Shown: positions 1-7,302, numbered from the stretch's first letter. The stretch is 15,486 nucleotides of DNA from DATHSN01 sp035464115 (GCA_035464115.1 DATHSN010000102.1:1-15486), one strand, 5' to 3'. Program-made: numbers and translations. Notes: generated by a model not told the origin, from the letters alone.

Positions 1-59
1 GACCCGGCCCCCGATCCGGGGGTCAAGACCATCGGCAGCGCCCCACCTGAGGGCCGGGT
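1..59 (+). other. Structured leader region with nested inverted repeats
   Basis: A compact hairpin is visible: CCCCCG at 8-13, loop ATC, CGGGGG at 17-22. An outer 8-base inverted repeat pairs ACCCGGCC (2-9) with GGCCGGGT (52-59). There is no T-run, so a classical intrinsic terminator is not obvious. It could be the end of a gene lying to the left of the window, or simply GC-rich chance pairing. I see no open frame that I would call a gene here. Confidence 0.3.
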
Positions 60-109
60 GGTGTAAACACCGCCTTGACGACCCGGAAGCGTAAAGTTAG
101 GGTTTACGC
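60..109 (+). promoter_or_regulatory. Operator-like inverted repeats over the cassette promoter
   Basis: Two dyads share the half-site GTAAA/TTTAC. The first is GGTGT-AA-ACACC at 60-71, just upstream of the -35 box. The second is GCGTAAA (89-95), a 7-base spacer, then TTTACGC (103-109), which straddles the -10 box and the predicted transcription start. A protein bound to the second dyad would block RNA polymerase. By analogy with other toxin-antitoxin operons the HTH protein encoded just downstream is the likely binder; that is inference. Confidence 0.6.
75..103 (+). promoter_or_regulatory. Promoter of the BrnT-like/HTH cassette
   Basis: TTGACG at 75-80 is a near-consensus -35 box. After a 17-base spacer comes TAGGGT at 98-103, a good TANNNT -10 box. 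The GTG start at 112 is 8 bases past the -10 box, so transcription should begin at or next to the start codon and the mRNA would be leaderless. No Shine-Dalgarno sequence precedes the GTG, which agrees with this. It is the best-formed sigma-70-type promoter in the window. Confidence 0.75.
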
Positions 110-111
110 GT

Positions 112-348
112 GTGGAGATCGTCTCATCGGCTCGGAAGCACGGTCTCGACGATGCCTCGATCACCCACGCCTGGGAGAACGCGATGAGGTACGTCGAGTA
201 CGAGTACGACGGCGAGGAGAGGCTCCTCGTGATCGGGCCCGATCCCGCAGGCCACCTCCTCGAACTCGTCGCAGTCCCCGCAGACGAGCCCACCCGAATC
301 GTGCATGCCGATCAACTCCGCCCGAAGTTCCACGACTTCCTCCGATGA
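112..348 (+). CDS. BrnT-like putative toxin (78 aa)
   Basis: A small protein with the pattern of BrnT/RelE-fold toxins: KHG near the N-terminus (residues 9-11), an E-R-L-L-V-I-G strand around 36-42, a G-H-L-L-E-L strand around 47-52, then R-I-V-H-A and L-R-P-K-F near the C-terminus. BrnT toxins are ribonucleases that stop translation; whether this one is active cannot be told from sequence. The GTG start is chosen because a strong promoter sits 8 bases upstream and no Shine-Dalgarno is present. The second gene begins 13 bases after the stop. About 14 of 78 codons end in A or T, and rare AGG, GCA and CGA codons occur, unlike the neighbours, which suggests horizontal acquisition. It could also be a non-toxic relative of the family. 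Confidence 0.6.
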   Translation: MEIVSSARKHGLDDASITHAWENAMRYVEYEYDGEERLLVIGPDPAGHLLELVAVPADEPTRIVHADQLRPKFHDFLR

Positions 349-361
349 CAAGAGGCACCCC

Positions 362-607
362 ATGACGACCAAGCACCACACCGACTCCGCCAGCGGACTT
401 GATCACGTCGATCCTGCGACTCATCGAGCACGCGACGCGACCCACTTCCGTCGCATCATCGCCGCCCGCCAGCGCATCGACGAAGCCGAGCACGAGCTTC
501 GAGCCGCTGTGCAGGCGGCTCGCGACGCGGGCGACTCCTGGACCGTGATCGGCGCCGCACTGGACACCACTCGCCAAGCCGCCTACCAGCGGTTCGGGCG
601 ATCCTGA
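362..607 (+). CDS. Small HTH protein, putative antitoxin/repressor (81 aa)
   Basis: The C-terminal third (about residues 58-80) is a helix-turn-helix of a type common in small actinobacterial proteins, with the pattern S-W-x-x-I-G-x-A-L-x-x-T-R-Q-A-A-x-Q-R-F. The preceding part (about 28-56) is charged and probably helical. Start ATG 362 is preferred over the in-frame ATG at 305, which lies inside the upstream gene, because AAGAGG (350-355) sits 6 bases ahead of it. The gene follows the BrnT-like gene in one transcript. Classical BrnT partners (BrnA) carry a ribbon-helix-helix DNA-binding domain, so an HTH partner is a variation. It plausibly neutralises the upstream product and represses the promoter through the inverted repeats at 60-109. 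About 19 of 81 codons end in A or T. An ordinary DNA-binding protein without antitoxin function is possible. Confidence 0.65.
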   Translation: MTTKHHTDSASGLDHVDPATHRARDATHFRRIIAARQRIDEAEHELRAAVQAARDAGDSWTVIGAALDTTRQAAYQRFGRS

Positions 608-694
608 GCGCTCGACCAGCGATCGGAGTCTCCACACCCAGGCCGGTTCGATGCCCGCTGACACATGCCGGGTGAGTTCGAGCCGGCGCCGAAC
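608..694. other. Short convergent intergenic gap
   Basis: The 87 bases lie between the ends of the HTH gene (plus) and the McrC-like gene (minus). An 8-base palindrome GAGCGCTC (606-613) sits on the HTH stop codon. There is no T-run or convincing stem-loop terminator. A segment near 642-660 faintly resembles a tRNA T-arm (see rejected items). No gene is seen. Confidence 0.4.
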
Positions 695-1669
695 CTACCG
701 GCCGCTGAGCGCGAGCTCGACGGCTCGGTCGATGTCGACCTCCTCGAGCACCGCCACCACCCGGCGTCCGTCGGCGCGGTCGGTGAGCGACGCCTCCACC
801 AGCTCGCGCCGGTGGTCGGCGAGGCGGTCGGGCACGTCGACGAGCACGTCGCCGACGAGGATCCCGTGCAACCGCGACCGGTCGCCGCGCTGGCGGGGAT
901 GGTGGAACTCGACGAGCCCCGACCGCAGCGACCCGTCGCGAGCGAGCAGCGGGCGGCGGCGCCCGGTGGTGGCCTCGATCCGCTCGAGCACCCCGAGCAG
1001 CACGTGGTGCTGGGCCCGGGTCCGCCGGTCGCAGAAGGCCACGGCGTCGGCCGCGGTGAGCGCGGTCTGGGCCCGCTCGAGGACGTCGACCGCGGGGTGG
1101 TAGGTGGCCTTGCGGGTACCCGAGCGCGTGCGGCGCATCTCACGCCCGGTGGGACGCACCCGGGGCACCTTGGCGAGGGGACCGCTCATCATCCACCGCG
1201 CCGCCCGCTGGCCGTTGGCCCGGGCCTGGCGCAGCAGGTCGTCGTCGTAGGCGTCGGACGGCAACAGGTCGACGTCGCGCGCCGCGGTGCGGATGGTGCC
1301 GAGCGCCGCCACCAGCACCCGGTTCTCGTCGGTGTCGTGGTCGCGGCGCGGCACCGAGCACACGAACAGGTCGGGGGCCCCGGCGCTCGCGCCGCGGGCC
1401 GCCGTCGTCTCGCTCCACAAGATGGGGCCGCGGATCTCGCCGTAGCAGCGCTCGGGGCGTGAGCGCACCGTGGTGCTGAGCGCGCGCGCGATGACGGGCA
1501 TCCGCCCGAGGAGGCGGTCGACCGCCGGCCCGGTGGCCACGCGGGTGCCGGCCAGCTGGGCGACCACGTCGTGGGTGAGCCCGAGCAGCGCGTCGAACGC
1601 CTCGACCGCGTCGAACGGCCGGTGCAGGCGCACCCACAGCTGCTCGGTGGCGGCGCTGTCGTCGATCAC
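695..1669 (-). CDS. DUF2357/McrC-like partner of an McrB-type ATPase, no nuclease motif seen (324 aa)
   Basis: Last gene of a leftward three-gene operon; it begins 7 bases after the AAA+ gene stops. The GTG start has GAGG a few bases upstream. Two stretches resemble the DUF2357/McrC group that pairs with McrB ATPases: G-E-I-R-G-P-I-L-W around residues 77-85 and D-T-D-E-N-R-V-L-V around 112-120. In that family the C-terminus normally carries a PD-(D/E)XK nuclease; here residues 230-324 show no D...E-x-K arrangement I can recognise. The protein ends in TAG and is intact, so it may be a shortened, non-cutting adaptor rather than a broken gene. The assignment rests mainly on these short motifs and on the neighbour, so a different family is possible. 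Confidence 0.55.
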   Translation of the reverse strand: MIDDSAATEQLWVRLHRPFDAVEAFDALLGLTHDVVAQLAGTRVATGPAVDRLLGRMPVIARALSTTVRSRPERCYGEIRGPILWSETTAARGASAGAPDLFVCSVPRRDHDTDENRVLVAALGTIRTAARDVDLLPSDAYDDDLLRQARANGQRAARWMMSGPLAKVPRVRPTGREMRRTRSGTRKATYHPAVDVLERAQTALTAADAVAFCDRRTRAQHHVLLGVLERIEATTGRRRPLLARDGSLRSGLVEFHHPRQRGDRSRLHGILVGDVLVDVPDRLADHRRELVEASLTDRADGRRVVAVLEEVDIDRAVELALSGR

Positions 1670-1676
1670 CGCGACC

Positions 1677-2612
1677 TCAGATCGCGAGCTCGATGCCGAG
1701 CACCTCGCCGATGGTGCGCTGGGCCTCGCGGCGCTCGGCGTCGTCGAACAGCGGCTCCACGGAGCGGTACAGCGCGGTGGCCTTGAGGTCGTCCATGCCC
1801 TCGAACTGGGGCAGGAAGTAGGCGTAGAACACCTCGTAGAGCAGGCGCGACTCCGAGGGTCCGTCCTGGGCCCGACGCGCCGCGTAGCGGGCGGCGTCGA
1901 GGTACACCGCGGGACCGAGGTCGCTGAAGGCCCGGAGCCCGAGCAGCTGGGTCACCACCTGGCCGGGGCCGTCGAGCAGCTTCTCGTAGGCGGCGTCGTC
2001 GGGGGTGCCGACCTCGATGAACGCGAAGCGCCGCATCAGCGCGTACGACATCTCGAACAGCAGGTTCTTGTCGAACACGTTCATGGTGGCGATGATCCGC
2101 CACGACGACGGCAGCTTGATGACGTCGGTGTCGTCGGGTGGCTCGACGCCGGTGGGCACCAGTGACAGCGGCTTGGACTGGCCGGCCCGCTTGAACGGCA
2201 GCACCACCGGGGAGCCGGACAGCACCGTGAAGAGCTGGCCGAACGCCCGATCGAAGTTCGAGCGGTTCAGCTCGTCGATCACCAGCCAGCGACCGCTCAT
2301 GATCGCCTCGACGAACAGGCCGGGTCGGAAGATCAGGCCCTCGGCGGTGGGCTGCAGGCCGCCGATGGTCTCGAAGGTGGTCCACTCGCTCGTGGCGGTG
2401 GTGGGCAGGTAGCCGGTGCACATCATCGCCTGCTGGGCGACCTCGGCCGCCAGGTAGGCGAGCGTGGTCTTGCCGGTTCCCGGCGGCCCGGTGAGGATCA
2501 CGTGCTTGCCGGCGTCGATGGCGGCCACGAGCTGGTCGAGCACGTAGGGCGGCAGCAGGAGGCCGCGCTCGGCGATGGCCCGGTCGAGCTCGTCGCGATG
2601 GAATCCGGACAT
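1677..2612 (-). CDS. McrB-type AAA+ ATPase/GTPase (311 aa)
   Basis: Walker A is GPPGTGKTT at residues 42-50. Walker B is W-L-V-I-D-E-L-N-R at 109-117, with the E-L-N-R ending and the following F-G-Q-L typical of McrB. Sensor 1 is A-T-M-N at 175-178, followed by D-K-N-L-L in the place of McrB's signature loop, and the arginine finger lies in R-R-F at 194-196. There is no N-terminal DNA-binding domain, so this is a bare motor. McrB proteins form hexamers that hydrolyse nucleotide (GTP in E. coli McrB) and are stimulated by McrC. The ATG follows the upstream TGA directly (TGAATG), with a GGGAGGG ribosome site about 10 bases ahead, so translation is probably coupled. A MoxR-like chaperone ATPase is the main alternative. 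Confidence 0.8.
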   Translation of the reverse strand: MSGFHRDELDRAIAERGLLLPPYVLDQLVAAIDAGKHVILTGPPGTGKTTLAYLAAEVAQQAMMCTGYLPTTATSEWTTFETIGGLQPTAEGLIFRPGLFVEAIMSGRWLVIDELNRSNFDRAFGQLFTVLSGSPVVLPFKRAGQSKPLSLVPTGVEPPDDTDVIKLPSSWRIIATMNVFDKNLLFEMSYALMRRFAFIEVGTPDDAAYEKLLDGPGQVVTQLLGLRAFSDLGPAVYLDAARYAARRAQDGPSESRLLYEVFYAYFLPQFEGMDDLKATALYRSVEPLFDDAERREAQRTIGEVLGIELAI

Positions 2613-3386
2613 TCAGCGGCCCTCCCGGGCTCGGCGGACGGGGGGTGCGAGGCGGGCCTCGGCGGGGTGGGGGAGCGGCTCGGCCCGACGGTCGCGCTCG
2701 AGGTGGTCGACGACCGCCTCGTAGAGATCGTCACCGACCAGCTCGACGATCTCGTCGCGCAGGGCGCGGTACACGGGCCGGTCGCCGACGAAGGCGTGGG
2801 GCGATTCGGTGCACCACCAGTGGAACTCGTCGCCGCCGTCGCCCCAGTCGCGCCGGGTCCACTCGCGCAGCACGGTGGTGGTGTGGCCGTGCTCGTCGGT
2901 GAGCCCGACCAACCGCAACGGGAGCTGCCAGCACACGTCGGGCTTCCAGTCGAGCGGCCGCTCGCCGGCCTCGAGCGCGGCCCGGTGCAGTGCGCACCCG
3001 GCGCCGCCCGGGAAGCCGGGCCGGTTCAAGAAGATGCACGCGCCGTCGACCAGGCGCGACACGGTGGCGCTCCCGCTGCGCTTCGACCAGCCGCCCCGCT
3101 GGCGGGCAACCCCCCGGTGCTGCCACTGGGCGTCGGTGAGGCGCGCCGCGTGGGCGTCGACGCGGCGGCGGTCGTCGTCGTCGGTGAGGTGGGCGCCGTA
3201 GGAGCAGCAGCCCTGCTCGAGCTCGGGGCTCGGCCCGGTGAGCACGCCCGGGCAGCCGCGGCCGAAGATGCAGCTCCACGAGCTGGTGAGGAACGTGAGG
3301 TCGAACATCCAGGTGTCGCCGTCGTCGTCGACGAACGACACCCACTCGTGGGCGGCGTCGGTGGGGGAGCCCGCGCTCGTGGTCAC
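2613..3386 (-). CDS. Conserved cysteine-rich protein, possible metal-binding (257 aa)
   Basis: I do not recognise a named family with certainty. Eight cysteines lie at residues 39, 45, 60, 61, 117, 131, 152 and 192; the run C-I-F-L-N...G-C-A-L-H...P-D-V-C-W recalls the C...GC.IY..RP..C layout of YkgJ-type iron/zinc-chelate proteins. Several Trp and His residues are also clustered. No signal peptide or membrane segment is seen. Start GTG 3386 is preferred over GTG 3413 because TACCCT (minus strand 3399-3394) stands exactly 7 bases before it, the leaderless layout seen elsewhere here, and would lie inside the longer version. It is the first gene of the operon with the McrB-type ATPase and McrC-like gene; its stop abuts the next ATG. 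Confidence 0.65.
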   Translation of the reverse strand: MTTSAGSPTDAAHEWVSFVDDDGDTWMFDLTFLTSSWSCIFGRGCPGVLTGPSPELEQGCCSYGAHLTDDDDRRRVDAHAARLTDAQWQHRGVARQRGGWSKRSGSATVSRLVDGACIFLNRPGFPGGAGCALHRAALEAGERPLDWKPDVCWQLPLRLVGLTDEHGHTTTVLREWTRRDWGDGGDEFHWWCTESPHAFVGDRPVYRALRDEIVELVGDDLYEAVVDHLERDRRAEPLPHPAEARLAPPVRRAREGR

Positions 3387-3450
3387 GGCGGCGAGGGTAG
3401 TGGTCGCCGTCACGGCGACGGTGACGCACCGGTCGGGCAGACTGTCGGCG
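3387..3450. promoter_or_regulatory. Divergent promoter region between the Cys-rich operon and glcDEF
   Basis: The 64 bases separate two divergent starts. Leftward, TACCCT (3399-3394 on the minus strand) lies 7 bases from GTG 3386. Rightward, CAGACT (3438-3443) lies 7 bases from ATG 3451, with GCGACG (3415-3420) 17 bases upstream as a weak -35 box. Both layouts predict leaderless transcripts. The rightward -10 lacks the first T and is less certain. I see no clear dyad that would serve as a shared operator. Confidence 0.45.
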
Positions 3451-4953
3451 ATGCGCCGGCCGACCCTCCCCCGCCGATCCGGACACGGGTCCCGGGGTGG
3501 CGACGCGGCGGTGCGGGGGCCCGATGCCGCGCTCGTCGCCGACCTGCGGGGCGCGCTCGACGACGACCGGGTGCACGACAGCGCCCTCGACCGGTCGCTC
3601 TACGCGCACGACGCCTCGGTGATCGAGGGCGGGCGCGCCGGCCCGATCTGCTTCCCGCTCGACACCGCCGAGGTGGCCGCCTGCGTGCGCACCGCACGCG
3701 CCCACGGGCGGGCCATCGTCCCGCGGGGGGCGGGCACCGGTCTCGCGGGTGGGGCGGTGCCGTTCGACGGTGCGGTGGTCGTGTCCACCACCCGGATGGA
3801 CCAGATCGTGTCGGTCGACGTGGCCGAGCGGGTGGCGTGGGTGCAGCCGGGGGTCGTGAACCTCGACCTCACCCACGCCCTGCGGGGCACGGGCCTGCAC
3901 TTCGCGCCCGATCCGTCGAGCCAGCAGTCGTGCACCATCGGTGGCAACGTGGCCAACAACTCGGGCGGACCGCACTGCCTGGCCCTCGGGGTCACGAGCG
4001 CGCACGTCCTGGCCGTCGAGGCCGTGCTCCCCGACGGCGAGGTGGTCGTGCTCGGCGGGCTCGACGCCGACCCCCCGGGTCTCGACCTGCGGGGCGCGTT
4101 CGTCGGCGGCGAGGGCACCCTCGGCATCGCCACCAACATCGCCGTGCGCCTCACCCCCGACCCGCCGGCGGTGCGGACGCTCCTGCTCGACTTCACCACC
4201 GTCGACGCGGCCGCCGCCACCGTGTCGGGCATCATCGCCGCCGGCATCGTGCCGGCCGCGGTCGAGATGATGGACGCCCGCATCACCCGCGCCGCCGAGG
4301 AGTTCACCGGGGCCGGCTACCCGCTCGACGCCGCCGCGGTGCTGCTGGTCGAGGTCGACGGCGCCCCCGCCGGGGTGGCCGCCGACGCGGCGCGGGTGGC
4401 CGAGGTGGGCCGGGCCCACGGGGTGCGCCACGTGCGCGACGCCGTCGACCCCGCCGAACGGGCCCTGCTCTGGAAGGGCCGCAAGACCGCGTTCGGGGCG
4501 GTGGCGCGGGTCAAGCCCAACTACTACCTCCACGACACCGTCGTGCCCCGCACCCGGTTGCTCGAGGTGCTGCGCCAGGTCTACGAGATCGCCGAGCGCC
4601 ACGACGTGCTGGTGATGAACGTGTTCCACGCCGGCGACGGCAACCTGCACCCGCTGCTCGTCTACGACGCACGGGAGCCCGGGGTGGCCGAGCGGGTCCA
4701 CGCCGCCGGCCACGAGATCGTGGAGGCGTCGATCCGTGCGGGGGGCGTGCTGTCGGGCGAGCACGGCATCGGGCTCGAGAAGCGCGACCTGATGCCCCTG
4801 CAGTTCAGCCCCGACGATCTCGCCGCCCAGGCCCGCTTGCGGTGCGCGTTCGACCCCGACGGGGTCTGCAACCCCGACAAGGTCCTCCCGCGGGGTGCGT
4901 CGTGCGCCGACGTCGCCGCGCTGCGCGAGGTCCCCGAGGGCGCATGGCTCTGA
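3451..4953 (+). CDS. glcD: Glycolate/2-hydroxyacid oxidase FAD subunit GlcD (500 aa)
   Basis: FAD-linked oxidase of the GlcD/D-lactate dehydrogenase family, which oxidises glycolate or a related 2-hydroxyacid and passes electrons to GlcF. The PCMH-type FAD domain shows P-R-G-A-G-T-G-L-A-G-G at 91-101 and C-T-I-G-G-N-V-A-N-N-S-G-G around 161-173. The C-terminal domain shows H-A-G-D-G-N-L-H-P-L and, further on, S-G-E-H-G-I-G-L-E-K. Length matches the family (about 490-500). ATG 3451 is preferred over in-frame ATG 3238, which would lie inside the divergent gene; the chosen start gives the usual family N-terminus after a short Arg-rich leader. The stop overlaps the glcE start by 10 bases. Substrate (glycolate, lactate or another) cannot be settled from sequence. 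Confidence 0.9.
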   Translation: MRRPTLPRRSGHGSRGGDAAVRGPDAALVADLRGALDDDRVHDSALDRSLYAHDASVIEGGRAGPICFPLDTAEVAACVRTARAHGRAIVPRGAGTGLAGGAVPFDGAVVVSTTRMDQIVSVDVAERVAWVQPGVVNLDLTHALRGTGLHFAPDPSSQQSCTIGGNVANNSGGPHCLALGVTSAHVLAVEAVLPDGEVVVLGGLDADPPGLDLRGAFVGGEGTLGIATNIAVRLTPDPPAVRTLLLDFTTVDAAAATVSGIIAAGIVPAAVEMMDARITRAAEEFTGAGYPLDAAAVLLVEVDGAPAGVAADAARVAEVGRAHGVRHVRDAVDPAERALLWKGRKTAFGAVARVKPNYYLHDTVVPRTRLLEVLRQVYEIAERHDVLVMNVFHAGDGNLHPLLVYDAREPGVAERVHAAGHEIVEASIRAGGVLSGEHGIGLEKRDLMPLQFSPDDLAAQARLRCAFDPDGVCNPDKVLPRGASCADVAALREVPEGAWL

Positions 4954-5867
4954 GCGACGTGGGCCCCCGCCCCTTCGACGAGGTGCTGCACGCCTTCGCC
5001 GAGGCGGTGGGCCCCGAGGGTCCGGTCACGGTGGTCGGGGGACGCTCGGCGTGGGAGGTCGGCGGTCCGGTGGCGGCCGACGCGCGCGAGGTGCGGGCCC
5101 CGGCGGGGGTGGTGGCCATCGAGCCCGCCGAGATGACCGTGCGGGTCCGGGCCGGCACGCCGGTCGAGGACCTGGCCGCGGCGCTCGCCGAGGTCGGCCA
5201 GGAGGTCGCGCTGCCGGCCCGACCGGGCGGCACGGTCGGCGGCGCCCTCGCCGTCGGATGGAGCGACCTGCGGCGCCTGGGCCGGGGCCCGATCCGCGAC
5301 GCCCTCCTCGAGGCGTCGGTGGTCGGCGCCGACGGGCGGTTGGTGCGCGCCGGGGGTCCCACGGTGAAGAACGTCACCGGCTACGACCTGTGCCGGCTCC
5401 TCGTCGGCTCGCTCGGCACCCTCGCCTGCATCGGCGAGGCGGTGCTCCGCACCCGCCCCCTCCCGGCGGCCGCGGCCTGGCTCTCGGGACCGGCCGACCC
5501 TGCCCTGGTGCGGGCCACCGTGCACCGTCCCGCCGCCATCCTGTGGGACGGCCGGACCGTGTGGGTGCGCCTCGAGGGCGATCCCGGCGACGTCGCCGCC
5601 GACACCCGGAGCCTGGCCGCCCACGGCCTCGAGCCCGCCGATGGCCCGCCCCGCTTGCCGCCGCACCGGTGGTCGGTCGACCCCGCCACCCTCGGTGCGC
5701 TCACCGGCACCTTCGTGGCCGAGGTGGGGGTCGGCACCGTCCACCACACCGATCCCCCTCCGGTGAGCGCGATCGCCGCCGGTGTGCGTACGCTCAACCT
5801 CCGCATGCGGCAGTCGTTCGACCCCCTCGGCCGGCTCAACCCCGGCCGCGACCCGTTGGCCCGATGA
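4944..5867 (+). CDS. glcE: Glycolate oxidase FAD-binding subunit GlcE (307 aa)
   Basis: A second, shorter FAD-binding subunit of the GlcDEF complex. It carries a reduced PCMH fold: R-P-G-G-T-V-G-G-A-L-A near residues 93-103, V-K-N-V-T-G-Y-D near 141-148, followed by L-L-V-G-S-L-G-T-L, all hallmarks of GlcE. It is a little shorter than the E. coli protein (about 350 aa), mainly through compact loops; the C-terminal S-F-D-P-L-G-R-L-N-P-G is complete. ATG 4944 lies within the last codons of glcD, and its stop overlaps the glcF ATG as ATGA, so the three subunits are translationally coupled. The same frame runs open far upstream to about 2502, but that part is a shadow of other genes. Confidence 0.88.
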   Translation: MALSDVGPRPFDEVLHAFAEAVGPEGPVTVVGGRSAWEVGGPVAADAREVRAPAGVVAIEPAEMTVRVRAGTPVEDLAAALAEVGQEVALPARPGGTVGGALAVGWSDLRRLGRGPIRDALLEASVVGADGRLVRAGGPTVKNVTGYDLCRLLVGSLGTLACIGEAVLRTRPLPAAAAWLSGPADPALVRATVHRPAAILWDGRTVWVRLEGDPGDVAADTRSLAAHGLEPADGPPRLPPHRWSVDPATLGALTGTFVAEVGVGTVHHTDPPPVSAIAAGVRTLNLRMRQSFDPLGRLNPGRDPLAR

Positions 5868-7087
5868 CCGGCTCCCCCGGCACCGTTCCCCCTGGCGTCG
5901 TCGTCTCGCTGGCGCGCCCCGCCGGTCCGCTCGGGCTCGACGACGACGAGCTGTCGGCGTGCGTGCAGTGCGGGCTCTGCCTGCCGCACTGCCCGACGTT
6001 CCGGGTCACCGGCGACGAGCTGCGCTCACCCCGGGGGCGCATCGCGGCCATGCGGGCCGTCGAGCGCGACGGGGCCCCGATCGACGACGCCTTCGTCGCG
6101 GCCATCGACACCTGCGTGCAGTGCCGGGGCTGCGAGCCCGCGTGCCCGTCGGGGGTGCCCTACGGCCACCTGGTCGAGGCCACCCGCGAGGTCCTGGCTG
6201 CCGACGGCCGGATCACGCCCCGCTGGCGGCGCCCCGGCTACCGGATCCTCGGACACCACCGGGTCCTCCTCGCGGCCAGCACGGTGCTGGCGCTGGCCCA
6301 ACGGCTCGGCGTGGTCCCCAGCGCCCGGCTGGGCCTCCCCGCCCGGCTCCCGGTGCGCCGCCCGGCGCTGCGGTCGTCGGGCGACGACGTCGTGATCTTC
6401 ACCGGGTGCGTCATGGACGCCTGGCAGCGCGACGTCCACCTGGCCGCGGCCGCCATCGTCGAGTCCACCGGCCGGGGCGTGCGGTTCTCCGGTGCGGCGG
6501 CCGCGTGCTGCGGTGCGCTGGCCCACCACGCCGGTCTGGTCGACGAGGCCCGCCGACGGGCCCGCCAGGTCGTGGCCGCGCTCGACGGCGACGCGCCGAT
6601 CCTGGTCGACTCCGCCGGGTGCGGCGCCGCGCTGCGCGACGTCGGGCGCCTGCTCGGCACCCCCGAGGCCGAGGCCGTCGCAGCCCGTGTGCTCGACGTG
6701 CACGAGTGGATCGCCGACCACGTCGCCGAGCTGCCGACCCCGACCGGCGGGCACCGCCCGCACCTCGCCGTGCACGATCCCTGCCACCTGCGCCACGTCC
6801 AGCGGGCCCACCTGTCGGTGCGCGCCGCGCTGGCGCCCGTCGCCGACCTCGTCGAGCTCGACGACGACGGCCTGTGCTGCGGGGCCGGGGGGGCCTGGTC
6901 GGTCGAGCACCCCGCCATGGCGGCCGACATCCGGGCCCGCAAGCTCGCCGCCATCGCCCGGTCGGGCGCCACCACGGTGGTCAGCGCCAACCCGGGGTGC
7001 ACGCTGCACCTGGCCGCCGCGGGCGTCGACGTGCGCCACCCCGTCGAGGTGCTGGCCGAGCAGCTGGGGGTGCGCGGTGGCCGGTGA
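5864..7087 (+). CDS. glcF: Glycolate oxidase iron-sulfur subunit GlcF (407 aa)
   Basis: The electron-transfer subunit. Two [4Fe-4S] ferredoxin motifs are seen: C33-x2-C36-x2-C39-x3-C43 and C84-x2-C87-x2-C90-x3-C94. Two CCG domains follow, with CCG at 215-217 and 338-340 and further Cys at 182, 253 and 307, which is the heterodisulfide-reductase-like fold. The length equals that of E. coli GlcF. The segment at about 131-150 is mildly hydrophobic but not a convincing membrane span, so membrane contact is probably peripheral. The start overlaps the glcE stop by 4 bases (ATGA), and its end overlaps the start of the 67-aa gene by 11 bases. Confidence 0.92.
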   Translation: MTGSPGTVPPGVVVSLARPAGPLGLDDDELSACVQCGLCLPHCPTFRVTGDELRSPRGRIAAMRAVERDGAPIDDAFVAAIDTCVQCRGCEPACPSGVPYGHLVEATREVLAADGRITPRWRRPGYRILGHHRVLLAASTVLALAQRLGVVPSARLGLPARLPVRRPALRSSGDDVVIFTGCVMDAWQRDVHLAAAAIVESTGRGVRFSGAAAACCGALAHHAGLVDEARRRARQVVAALDGDAPILVDSAGCGAALRDVGRLLGTPEAEAVAARVLDVHEWIADHVAELPTPTGGHRPHLAVHDPCHLRHVQRAHLSVRAALAPVADLVELDDDGLCCGAGGAWSVEHPAMAADIRARKLAAIARSGATTVVSANPGCTLHLAAAGVDVRHPVEVLAEQLGVRGGR

Positions 7088-7280
7088 GCTCGACGACGTC
7101 CGACGGCGCCTCGAGTCGATCTCCGAGGAGCTCGCCGATCTCGCCATCGACCGGCTCCGCCAGTCGATCGACGCGGGTGGGAGCGAGCTGCCGATCGACG
7201 AGCGACGCCTCACCCGCGCCCGGCGGGCGATCGAGAAGGCCATCGACATCCTCCGGGAGCCCGACGATGGCGACCGGTGA
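7077..7280 (+). CDS. Small helical protein of the glc operon (67 aa)
   Basis: Unrecognised small protein. It begins at GTG 7077 inside the end of glcF (11-base overlap) and shows two strongly helical charged segments: E-L-D-D-V-R-R-R-L-E-S-I-S-E-E-L-A-D-L around residues 3-21, and E-R-R-L-T-R-A-R-R-A-I-E-K-A-I-D-I-L around 42-59. There are no cysteines and no membrane segment. The heptad-like pattern suggests a coiled coil or helical hairpin, perhaps a partner for GlcDEF or for the kinase. Tight overlap and GC-ending codons throughout make it a real gene rather than a shadow. Function unknown. Confidence 0.7.
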   Translation: MAGELDDVRRRLESISEELADLAIDRLRQSIDAGGSELPIDERRLTRARRAIEKAIDILREPDDGDR

Positions 7281-7302
7281 CGAGACGGATCAGGAGAAGG
7301 TC

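Noticed and set aside
640..662. tRNA T-arm-like segment (GGTTCGATGCCCG) that could mark an attachment site
   Set aside because: The arm has a mismatch, no D-arm or anticodon arm can be drawn from the preceding bases, and no integrase or repeat of it is seen in the window.
3387..3413. GTG 3413 as start of the Cys-rich gene, adding 9 residues
   Set aside because: The added residues are low-complexity, and the extension would swallow the TACCCT box placed 7 bases before GTG 3386.
2731..4764. A 677-codon minus-strand open frame opposite glcD
   Set aside because: Rich in Arg, His and Gly with no motif, while the opposite strand encodes a complete GlcD.
2502..4943. A very long plus-strand open frame leading into glcE
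   Set aside because: Only the part from 4944 has family sequence. The rest lies opposite or out of frame with the ATPase, Cys-rich and GlcD genes and is Gly/Arg/Ala-rich, as expected for shadow frames at very high GC.
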